The notes below the pieces were generated by a model that saw only the letters and a program-made list of their open reading frames with translations, was not told the origin of the DNA and did no database searches. From Xiphydria camelus (Eukaryota; Arthropoda; Insecta; Hymenoptera; Xiphydriidae), in assembly GCA_963678675.1 (NCBI GenBank), contig OY783193.1:5401501-5465500 (forward strand): 64,000 nt of DNA. Direction: 5' to 3'. The position numbers and the translations under genes are program-made. Shown here in pieces: positions 54,622 through 64,000 of the stretch (its first letter is position 1; each line of letters starts with the position of its first letter).

Positions 54622-55958
54622 CTTTGTTCTTTTACGAACTCCCTTTCAATTTCTATAAACTAATCGCACATTGTTGACTTAATTTTGTATATTATGCAGA
54701 GATTTCAATTTATTTGGTTACTTACTAAAAGCTCTGTAAAAGAATTCAATTTTATAGCGAGCAATTTGCGATGTACAACGAATAACGTGTGCAGTTTATA
54801 AGAAAAATACACACGAGAGAGGAAAATGTCTTCACACCGATCGGCGAGAACCGTAGAGTACGAATCGATGGAAGGGAGCCGTACGGTTTGTGCGTAGCGT
54901 CGCGGGGAAGGAAGGAATTAGCATCTGACACCTTTAACGCCTTCAATATCCTGCCGGATGCGGTAGCAGTATAACTTTAACGAGTACTTCTTCGCCTCCG
55001 TTCGCCGCGGCTTTTTTAACGACACGGAGAGGACGGGAGGTAGAGGAACGAGACCGCGGAGCGGCCGAGGACTTATCGGCAGCTCTCCTAACGAGCGAAT
55101 TATCTAAATCTGGCAGGTACCGCTGGCTGTACGCGCGCGCGTGTTGAAATAGGCGCATATATAACACTTCCGTTACGAATTCCTAATGTGCGAGCAAGCG
55201 TTGATGATCGCTCTATTCATTAAAGGCGTATTCGGCTGCGAAATGAAACTAAATAAATTCGACTTTCATATCAGTATCGCGATACCGTAAAAGCTCTTCC
55301 TTCCTTTCAATTTTAAAGCGTCGACGCAGCTGTGAGTTTCTAATTCTCCGCGGAGTTTAAAGATATTTATTCGAAATTCAATTTACCACAAAACGACGTC
55401 GCCAAAGATTCTCAAATTGTCTAAAAAATCACTCCCTTCTTCGCAATAGCGTAACGCCTCGAAGTTCGTGGAATTTTCAAGCGCTTCAATTTACCCTGCG
55501 CCATCGCGAAAAATATCTACATACCTGCTTGCCACCCCGGAAATCGACGCCGAGTAAAGGCACTCCGGAGTGCTCGCGCGGCAGAGGCGGGAGAGTGACT
55601 GACGCGGCTATAAGACGCTTTTCGAAACCGACCTCTTTAATTGAACCGCGCCACCACCACCCGAGAGTCTCGATAAGAGGGTCCGAAAGCGTTTCACAAG
55701 ACGAAATTGCCATGCAGCGCGTATGCAAGGGGTAAGTTTGGCATGAAAGCCTCGAGGTGCACGCCCCTCGCGGAGGCCGCACCCCGCGGGGATTAGCGTG
55801 CCTCCATAGGTACCCCTTTCTCTACGGGGAGAAAGACATATATTTATACCGTAAAAGACGGGGGAAGGGATGTATGCTATAGGGGTGCGAGGGGCACGCG
55901 GATCTTTGAAAGGTAGATTCAAGCTCATTGGATCCATCCAGGCTTAGGCTCCTCTATG
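54622..55958. other. Non-coding stretch, no feature recognised
   Basis: CpG-rich 55000-55150 and 55500-55800. Frames up to 109 codons (minus) without domains. Confidence 0.5.
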
Positions 55959-56418
55959 CAGTGAGAAAAATAACTTCATTTTAAAATGACAGAACGCGTA
56001 TCTGGTTAAACAAATGCATTTATTCTAACCAAAATACTCTCTAGTAAGTTGAATCAAATATTTATTTATTCTTAAATGTTCAGTAATTTTAATTGTATGA
56101 CTAGTTATTCTAACCAGAAAATCCGCGGAAAAAAACCAGAAATTTGTACTGCTTCATCCAGTAGCCCTGAGACTCGAGGTCAATTTCAAGAATTTGTACA
56201 GAGGAAAATGTTTAATGTGCTGCTTACAATAGTACATAAAAATGTCTCTTCTGCACAAATTCTTGAGGATAAGCAGTGAAAATTGTTGTTTTTTTCCGTG
56301 TGGTCAGTTTAACCAAGCAGATGAAGGATCTACCATATATCAATATCTATTATCATCAAACGGTTTGGTTATGGTCTCCAGGATTTTGGTTTGATTGATC
56401 AGCTTATTTTTCTCAGTG
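55959..56418. mobile_element. 'CACTGAGAAAAATAA' MITE carrying an insertion
   Basis: CAGTGAGAAAAATAACTTC, AACGCGTATCTGGTTAAAC and ATTCTAACCAAAATACTC on the left; TTTAACCAAGCAGATGAAGG, CATCAAACGGTTTGGTTATG and ATTTTTCTCAGTG on the right. The element is interrupted by 56124-56300. Confidence 0.78.
56124..56300. mobile_element. Insertion inside the 55.9-kb MITE, C(G/A)CGGAAAAAAAC termini
   Basis: CGCGGAAAAAAACCAG on the left; GTTGTTTTTTTCCGTG on the right. An inner inverted pair CAAGAATTTGTAC / CACAAATTCTTG forms a hairpin. 177 bp, non-coding. Confidence 0.6.
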
Positions 56419-56425
56419 TGGAGTA

Positions 56426-56575
56426 CACTGCAAACAATTCTGTGGTGTGGACCTACATCGACCACTTTTGGTGTTAGATAACAATGGCATAAGACTGAAT
56501 GACACCAGATGTGGTACATATAGGTTCACACAGATGAAATGGTGTTAAAAGTTAACACCATTTTTTTACCGCGTG
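56426..56575. mobile_element. 'GGTGTTAA' family MITE, intact reference copy (150 bp)
   Basis: CACTGCAAACAATTCTGTGG after TA; ACCACTTTTGGTGTTAGATA, ACAATGGCATAAGACTGAAT, GTTAACACCATTTTTTTACC and GCGTG before TA. Inner hairpin GGTGTTAAAAGTTAACACC. Confidence 0.85.
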
Positions 56576-59500
56576 TATAGGAAAATATTACCCCAGACAA
56601 GCGGTTTTCCGGAGTTTTCAGCGAGAAGATCGAAGTATCTTCAAATCGACTGCGCGGCTTAGCGAAAAATTACGGAAGTTCGAGTACGGCTGTAACATTA
56701 ATTCCGCGCATCCCCGCCGTAAATTTCATCTCCCCGTGTATCGCGCGCACCCCCGCGCGCCGCGCCGTCATCATAAACCCTGCAGATGCGAGTTCGCGGT
56801 TGACCCATCGGCTTCGGTTTCCAATATGTCCGGGGCTTTTTCACATCTAAATTTTGCAATAATCCGCCCCGGCTTGACGGACCCCTTCCTCCCTCCCGCC
56901 CCCTTGGGTACTTCGGCGATACCACGCGATACGATGCGCGCGCGATACCAGATATTCGGGGGCTCGGTATTGTGGCGGTGCGGATGGACGGATGGGTGAC
57001 TCATTATTTCGGCAGTCTCTCATTTTCGTATATCGTACACGCACGCTTGTGTATGTGTATATCTCGCGTTCACGTGATCGTGCTCTTATCCACTCGCGCG
57101 CAGAATGAAGGATCGATGCGTACTCGTATACTTGTACCTACACAGAGAAGAAGAATTAGTTGGATCTACTGAAAATTACTTGCGGGGTCGCAAGTAATTA
57201 TTTATTTTTATCAATAGCATTTTTCAATACGTCAATCGATTTTAACGTATAGAAATAAGTGGATTGACTTAATCATACAATTTCCAACTGTGTTTAGAGT
57301 ACATGCAGTAAGATATATTATATTCCACGGCGTAGATAATGAAATCTATTTCACATGTACTTATGTATAAGGAAACTAATCACCGACCCATTTAATAAGC
57401 GCAATATGATAAAATCTCTGGAGCCAATCGACAAATCTTACTTTCATTCGCGCTAAATCGTATTATCCTTTCATAAGGACTTAAAATACGTCCACCCCCC
57501 AAACACCAAAAAAAAAAAAATAATCCAAAACATCGCCGAACGGAAGAACGACCTGCGCCATCAAACGAATTTGCGAGAAGCGACGAGGCAGTCACGGATT
57601 TGCGGGCCACCAATGTATCGGCAAAAGGCCGCGCGACGGATCGTCGGCCCGGAAACGCGCGACGCGAAGGAGGAAGAGCGAAAGAATGCGAATAACTGAG
57701 AAGCGAGAAAGCGCGATACGGGGAGGAGATACACACTCGCCAAGATCGTTCTTAATCACGTATGGAACACATTGCCCACGGCCTCCCGGAGGGTACACAC
57801 AACGCGCACCCTTCGCGAGGTCGAGGAAACGCGATATCCTTTATTCCCGTACGCGTCGTCGTTATCGCACGGCAAACTCCTTCCCGGTTGCGAGAGGAAC
57901 CACACACGCACGCGTCCGTATCTCTCGCACCCGGTGCGCTCTCCCTTCTCCCTATAACGCGCGTAAAACCTCCCCGCCGCTGCAGCGCGGTTGTCGATTT
58001 TACGAACCGCGAACGAGAGAACCACGCGCCCTCCCTTTATTCCCTCTTCTTTTCTCAGGTGCAGACACTCTCCGACATTGGTTACCGCGCGCGCGCGCGC
58101 GCGCAGCCGGACGTCGGGTCGTATCGAGAAGCGCCGGAGAAATAAGTCGAGAGTACCCACCGCGCGCGTAAATATCTCGGGGTAAACAGCGCCCGGCGGC
58201 GGGCGAGGGAAGGTGGCGCGGGGGTGCGGGATAGGTGAAGGGGCTTTAGCAAATGAAATTTTTCCCCGAGAAATAGGCGAATTTGGATACCTAATTCGAG
58301 GGAAGTGTGTGTGTGTCTCTCTCCCTCTCTTGCCACGGCGACGCCACCCGGCCGCAAATGGGATTACGGCGATCCCGGTAACCGCACTTCAAACGGCGCT
58401 TTATTCACCCTCCGCCGAATTGACAATCGACAGAATTGATACGGCGCGGCGCGGCGCGGTTTCGGCGCGCGCTCGCGCTCGCGCTTTCTCCCTTTTTGCC
58501 TCACGCTCGCGCGCGCGCGCGCGTGTGAAATATCGCCGGAGGGCCCCGCGCCGATAAATTCTATTCCGCGCCCCCTTTGCCCCTCAATGGCGGGACCGAT
58601 TCGTTAAGCCCTTTTACGGCTGAAGAAATTAACTGCACGGCGGAGGTCGCGCCGCGGCTTTCGCGTGGGTGTATCGCCCTTATCGCGTGTGGAGGTATTC
58701 GAAGTCGGTCGCGGTGGTTGAAACATTAACCGAAAGGATTTGGTACGAGATTGATACGGTGGAATTTGAATCGCGCTGTTGGTGCGATTGAATCGATTGA
58801 GTAAAATTTCCATTATTTTTTCACTAATGCTTCAGAGTATACCTACATAAATTCTAAGGTATACATAGTGCGAATAACTTATTTTAGTAGTAGATTTCAA
58901 TTGTCACCAGAAGTTGTTTCAATTATTTCAAACTAGTAAAATAGTTTACTATTAAATTGGTTCTTATTAGGACTATATTTATCATATTAATCTCAATAGT
59001 ATAGGTACCTATCTATATATAATTATTTAACAGTAGTTATTGTCACTAAACGCATAATAAGATGTAATATAAAAATCGTTCCTGTAACTAAGAAAATTTT
59101 TACTCCGCAAGATAGTTAATCTCTTACCCTCGATCTTTCTCTCATTATAAAAGTAACGTTTTCTGCGTTCAAATTTCTAAGTATGATTGAGCTATGCAAT
59201 TTAGCATTTCAATTTTTCTGAATCATCTGACTTCTCTCATTAACTGCTATGAACATATTTCTTCTTAGATGCATCGTAAAATTGCACGGTAGCATCTAAA
59301 ACAAAAATATGTCAATATGTAGAATATTTCATATTATCGGTATGGTCCGGTCATAAGATGCTGGCATCGTAATTTCAAATGGAATATTTTCTCTATGTAC
59401 GTAGGTCGCAATACTTCAGGCATTCGTATACCCATATTCGAGGTTCTTTTCCTTTCGCAACTAAGCAAACGCGATCGAGGCGGATACGCGTTACTCCCAG

Positions 59501-59797
59501 CGGAGATCCGCGACCGCCGATATAATTGTCGAGCTATACGACGGCGTGCGTCCTTCCATCGCATCAGTGCCCCAGGTGCGGCTGTGCCACATGTTGCGCG
59601 ACCTTCTATTACGGCACCTCCCATTTGCTTATCTCTCGGATGTCGCGGAGAAAGAAACTTTGCTTTTAGTTTTTCGATCTTTTATTTCGTCATATCAATG
59701 CTCATAACTCAATTTTTCGGCGAATTACGTCATACAAATTTACAGGTACGTTCTTTTGGCATTTCAATCGACTTTTACGGTGTTTAGACGTTTTTGG
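56576..59797. other. CpG-rich to AT-rich non-coding stretch
   Basis: CpG-rich 56700-56960 and 57550-58600, with CG runs at about 58086-58105 and 58508-58523. (GT)n-like GTGTGTGTGTCTCTC near 58307. AT-rich 58800-59400. Another CpG-rich piece (59440-59620) has opposite frames of 96 and 130 codons. None shows a domain. Confidence 0.5.
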
Positions 59798-59846
59798 CCT
59801 TAGACATGCGATATTTTTTTGACACTAACAATTGTTTCCCTCAGTG
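59798..59846. mobile_element. Right-end fragment of the 'AATTGCTGGTGTCAA' MITE
   Basis: TTTTTTTGACACTAACAATT then GTTTCCCTCAGTG before TA, as at the right ends of 5090-5389 and 34179-34470. Confidence 0.65.
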
Positions 59847-60919
59847 TACGACGCGAGTGCGAGAGAGAAGAAACGGTTGACCCCCGGAGTGCAGTCGCGC
59901 AGCGGACGGATGCGCGCGGCATCGATAACGAGAGACGGGCGCAAGAGTACCGTTGTTCTCTCCGCGGGCCTCGCTTCGCCCTCCTCGTTTTCGGCAAGGG
60001 CATCGCGCCGCGCACCCGCCGACGTTAATTCGATCGCGATAAAATCGCGAGCGACAACCGTAAAGTGCTGCTCTCCCGCGCGTAATTGCTCGACATCCGG
60101 CTCGAGATTGAGAGCCCCGCTGATATATCGCGCGAACGGAGCTCGATTCCGCTTTTTGTCGCGGTGAGAGAGAAGCCGAGGTGGCTTCCGAATTTGGCGT
60201 GCGCGCGCGCGGTGCGAAGTCTCTTTGGCTTTGGAGATCTGTGTTTGATGAGGAGACAAAAAAGACGCATAAAAACAGGAGAGACGTCAATCTATGACTA
60301 CGCGTGTATTACGCGGATTTTTCCAGGAATTTTAGGCCAGTTTTTTGATTTTTATTCGCGCGTAATTATGAACCATTAAAGGCGACGCATTGCGGGATTT
60401 TCTTTGTACTATTTATATGGTAGATAGGAACTCTTCGTCATCGTCCTCGTCGAGCTTTACGTCGGAACGAGTTCGCGAGACGCCGAAGCTTGATATCGAG
60501 CGAAGCTCGCGAGCTTTTCATTCGAGGATCCCCCGAGCTGCGTTCTCCGCGAAACGGGACCGCCTGAAAAGGGGAACCCCGAGCGCGGGACTTAATTAAT
60601 GTACGAAAACATTCTAACGAATCGGCGAGGGCGAAGCGCGCGCGTGCGCGCGTATTCGCTCGAGTGGGTATCCTCTTCAGATGCCACGAGAAAGGAGAAC
60701 GTGCTTCAGTAAAGTAGATATGTACTTATTCCATTTTGTTATACAATTATTCCCGTTGCAATTGGGATTTAGAAGTAAGACTCATCGAACTGTACGGCGG
60801 AAAGTGATTGAATTTGAGTCGCGTTTTAGGTTTCAGATAGGTTTATCGCGTATTAGTTCTATGCTACATTTTTCCTTTCTTCTGGCTACGAAGATTCTTC
60901 TATTCTATTCTTCTTTTTT
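59847..60919. other. CpG-rich non-coding stretch
   Basis: Dense CpG 59850-60260 and 60470-60660. Frames up to 149 codons overlap on both strands (artefacts). Confidence 0.5.
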
Positions 60920-61225
60920 CTACGCATTCTTTTTTCTGGTTATCGGATTTAATTTTGTCAACGAATTTTCCGATTTTCACTTGTAGTGTGTAGCAATCTC
61001 TTACGCGTTTTTTTTAGCTCTATACCATATTTAGTATATCCCTCTTTCTGTTTATCGAATACAATTTTATTTACAAATTTCCCGATTTTCATTTCTCGCA
61101 AGTAGTAATTTTATATATTCTTTCTAGCTCTATACACTACATTCTATGCATTCTTTTTTCTATTTATTGAATTCAATTATATTTACAAACTTCTCGGTTT
61201 TTATGTCTGTCGAGTAGTCAAAAAA
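60920..61225. repeat. Three diverged tandem units (~105 bp) of T-rich sequence
   Basis: Each unit carries a CGCATTCTTTTTTCT-like start, TATCG(G/A)AT..AATTTT, (CC/TC)CGATTTTCA(C/T)T and AGCTCTATAC. Starts are near 60920, 61031 and 61136. AT-rich and non-coding; origin unknown. Confidence 0.65.
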
Positions 61226-61978
61226 TACCATTTTATTGAAAGAAAAATTCGGAAAAACGAAAGAGATATTCTATAATGTCTTGTAATTTTCCGATTCAAA
61301 ACTCAGGACATGATCACTTCCTCTTGTATTATAAAAATACAAAAATTCCGAATATCCAAATTTGTATTTGTCGCCGACAATCAACGCATTTCAGTGAAAT
61401 TCGTCAAGCGAGATCTCGTTCCTTCCTCATCACAGCCGTCGACTCGAGGAGACGGTTTTGAATCATTCGTACGACGAGACGTCGAGGGCCGGCGAGTGTG
61501 ATGAGCCTGACAATCGGTCGGCGTTTTTGATCGTCACTGCCGCGGGTGAAAATCCAATTTGTCAGGCAATTTGGCCCGCGACAAAATTTAAATCGCAAAG
61601 CATATTTCGCACCGCCGACCGCGGGGTCGGGACGGCAGGGGAAGGGGGCGGATGTCCTTGCCGGGGATCCAAAGTGGATAGGGGTAATACGCGGTAAAAC
61701 GTGTTCGAGGGTGAATCCGAAATTTAGGGACGCCTGGTGGCGCGTAATCTCATTTTTCAGCGCGGACCGAGCCGCGGTGCGCGTCTCGGTGTGCAGTGAC
61801 AAAGTGACGAGCGGACCCCTCTTTTTAGACGGAGCGACAGTCGCACGCGAAAATCCTTGAAACGCGGCACGTGACGTGGATCGGCTGTTACGGAAAGGTT
61901 ATTAACTATAGTCGACATGGTCACAACCGGGAAATCAAAATTGAAAATAATATTCGAGTCGCACAACGTAGGTTTTAT
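61226..61978. other. Non-coding stretch, no feature recognised
   Basis: Moderately CpG-rich 61430-61870. Overlapping frames of 79-132 codons on both strands without domains. Confidence 0.5.
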
Positions 61979-62121
61979 CACTGAGAACAAAAAATTGTTT
62001 GATTTAGCTCAATTTTGAAGTTGCAGGCAGTCAGCCTGCATATTTATGTAGTTGTTTCAGCAAATATGTAGTTAAAGTAACCCTAAAATTTAGTTGAATC
62101 AAACGATTTTATTTCTCAATG
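61979..62121. mobile_element. MITE, 'CACTGAGAACAAAAATTG' family (copy 2)
   Basis: CACTGAGAACAAAAAATTG then TTTGATTTAGCTCAATTTTG; right end ATTTTATTTCTCAATG before TA. An inner GCAGGCAGTCAGCCTGC palindrome. Confidence 0.75.
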
Positions 62122-63105
62122 TATATGAACAACCCTTAACTACTTTCTATTCAATAGACGTTATTTTCATCCCTTACTATAACTCCAAATAAATTGTTTT
62201 CTTCCTTTCTCTATCATTTATTTTCCTCCTCTTCTTCCTCCTTCTTCTTCAATAATTCCACCACTTTACCGTATTATTACAAGTCGTTTACGTTAAGAAT
62301 TTAGATATACCTACCATAAATAAGCGGAAGCTGATACCTATCACACGTGATTTGAATTAAGTGGCGTAAAATCGTCATGTGTCAAAAACGCACATGATGA
62401 CATACGTAGTATACATGATTTCGAACGGTAGTAGAAGCTGAGCAGCAGAGTACTTGAATATTTATATGTAAACATATCCATGAATAAAGTACAGAGCATA
62501 CATATAACCGATACACGCGTATACAAGACATTATATCTGACGGTTATACCACGTATCCATGCGTAAAGTCACTTGAGACGCACACGCTGTGGAACTCGAG
62601 TAGTCGGCTGCTCTCTCGGACTAAGATTCCCGACGGAGCGACGGAAAGAGACGGAGAAAGCACGCGCGCTCGTCCGGGTAGTTTAATAAACCGACCAACT
62701 TCGTCGAAAAATCGTTCGCCGCTTTATAAAATATGGTCGAGAGACGCGCCCTCCGGGTACAGATTTATCCCCATTGTGTGCCCCGTGCGCGGCGCACGGT
62801 CCAACCGCGGCTTGACACTTGTCACCTGGTTTTATCGTGTCGTTAAACGTCCCGAGCCGCAGTATCGACACCAACGACGCTTAATTGTATTATTTACTGC
62901 CGCGACGGAATGTCGTCCTCTCGGTCTCGCGCGGTCGACGATTCGTTTTCTCGCGTTTATAGACGACGGGAAGAAAAATGGATCGCTCGTATCTGTTGAT
63001 TTCCGTACGATAACTACCAACTCGCGAACGGGAGAAATGGAAGAACGCATTATTTTCCGTTCTTTCGGCGGAATTGTCATTCGAATGAATGGAAAAGAGT
63101 TAAAG
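62122..63105. other. Non-coding stretch, no feature recognised
   Basis: Pyrimidine-rich 62225-62255. CpG-rich 62570-62980. TTTATAAAATATGGTCG near 62720 is AT-core sequence in CpG-rich surroundings. No domain in the short frames. Confidence 0.5.
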
Positions 63106-63620
63106 ACGAACTTAATTTCACTTGAATCAACCATACAACGTTTATATGAAAGGAAATATAATTCGTTTGGTATTTTTATATTTTAAAGAAGAAGAAAGAA
63201 GTTAAAGTAACGCTTCATTTTACTTGGATCAACCATACAATTTTACATGAAAAAAAAAACACAATTCGTTTAATAGATATTTCTTATCTCTTAATAGGGA
63301 AAAAATATCGCAGCGAAAAAAATGTAGGGAGCAAAAATTAATACGTCTCTCTTCATAAGGAGAATTCAAAGTCGAGGGAAGGAGGAAGACCTTACAGAAG
63401 AAGAAGAAAACAGGCACATAGGTACAGTTGTGCTTAATTTATGTTAATTTAGATCAACTACACAACGTTTATATCAAAAAGGAAATGTAATTTATTTAGT
63501 ATTTCTGATATCTTAATCGAGAAAGGATATCGTAAAAAAAAGAAATACAGGGACCAGAAATTAAAACATCTCTTATCGCCGAGAAAAAGAATTCAAAACC
63601 AAGGGAAGGAGGAAGACCGC
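63106..63620. repeat. Diverged tandem repeat (~225-bp unit, two full plus one partial copy)
   Basis: AATCAACCATACAACGTTTA (63124), GATCAACCATACAATTTTAC (63228) and GATCAACTACACAACGTTTA (63453) start successive units. Shared downstream words are AATT(C/T)(G/A)TTTA, TTCTTATCTCTTAATAGGG / TCTGATATCTTAATCGAG, and GGGAAGGAGGAAGACC at 63375 and 63602. Purine-rich, non-coding. Confidence 0.7.
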
Positions 63621-64000
63621 AGCGGCCGCGCGGTTTGTCGCCGCGTGGGATCGCGCGTCTCGCGCGCCGTGCCACGGATCGGATTGAATGAGACGTGTGA
63701 ATTTCGGCCGAGTCCTGTTATACCGAGGAATAATTATATACGAAAAAAGGGAGCACAGCGAGAGAAGGAGAGGGACCATTGTGGACCCCGTCCGTAATTG
63801 AGACGTTTCTCAGGGCACGCACACCTCCACTTGGCAATTAGCCGCGCCGCGTTGCGTATAGAGCGTAATCGCGCGTGAATATGTGTAGCCCTCGCGTGTG
63901 TGGGTTCATGCGCGAGCACACGCGTTCGCGAATCGCGTCGCAGTGCCTACCGCTCGTTCCTGTACAACGGTGTGCGAAAAAAGTCGACGTAAGTATATCC
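63621..64000. other. CpG-rich right edge, possible splice donor at the end
   Basis: No coding sequence recognised. GTCGAC/GTAAGT at about 63984-63995 matches a plus-strand donor consensus, so a leader exon of a gene to the right is conceivable, but nothing else supports it. Confidence 0.3.

Noticed and set aside
1..64000. CRISPR arrays, rRNA genes, intact tRNAs, bacterial operons or viral genes
   Set aside because: No regularly spaced repeat-spacer pattern, rRNA core motif, intact cloverleaf, polymerase or capsid motif was visible on either strand.

Overview
The window looks like nuclear DNA from a hymenopteran insect, most probably an ant. It alternates between CpG-rich blocks (many GCGCGC runs, no CpG depletion) and AT-rich blocks made of small palindromic transposons. 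Coding content is very low, and there is no operon-like or phage-like layout. The species cannot be named from the sequence.

At the left edge (312-661, minus strand) is one convincing host exon. It encodes the conserved N-terminal block of the basonuclin/Disconnected (disco) zinc-finger family and has consensus splice sites on both sides. The zinc-finger exons should lie to the left, outside the window. I could not find an exon further upstream, so much of 662-64000 is probably an intron and/or upstream regulatory DNA of this developmental gene. Nearly all longer reading frames in the CpG-rich blocks look like by-products of high GC with few stop codons.

The remaining recognisable material is repeats. 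(1) Many MITE copies from at least ten families have TIRs of the type CAC(T/C/G)G..AAAA and are mostly flanked by TA, as in Tc1/mariner derivatives. The most abundant is a ~200-bp palindrome (CACTGTAAAAAA..TTTG) with about 13 copies. (2) A 434-bp near-perfect hairpin at 7356-7789 is flanked by TAA. (3) A decayed, frameshifted fragment of the splicing factor SYF1/XAB2 lies at 8187-8722. (4) Several insertions are nested, the clearest being three elements at 9940-10605. (5) There are diverged tandem repeats and simple repeats.

The most unusual object is a small LTR-like element present at 21596-23598 and 48208-48476. It carries a TATA box and, just downstream, a sequence that matches the hammerhead self-cleaving ribozyme: the CUGANGA box, a GAAA box, stems I-III and a GUC cleavage triplet. 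Three ribozyme copies are present. Each is slightly damaged at a different place, but together they imply an intact ancestor. Loops I and II share 11 nt of perfect complementarity in all three. The 21.6-kb copy has two ribozymes 171 nt apart (after removing a later insertion) and a 5-bp target duplication, an arrangement like a retrozyme. It was later split by a 1.57-kb DNA transposon with CACAGTG termini and a 5-bp duplication, which carries a frameshifted transposase-like gene.

A second unlisted pattern is that the hexamer TAGGTA repeatedly sits where sister repeat copies, or the opposite arm of the same palindrome, have only TA. This suggests a recurrent GGTA (TA-GG-TA) insertion, possibly a transposon excision footprint.
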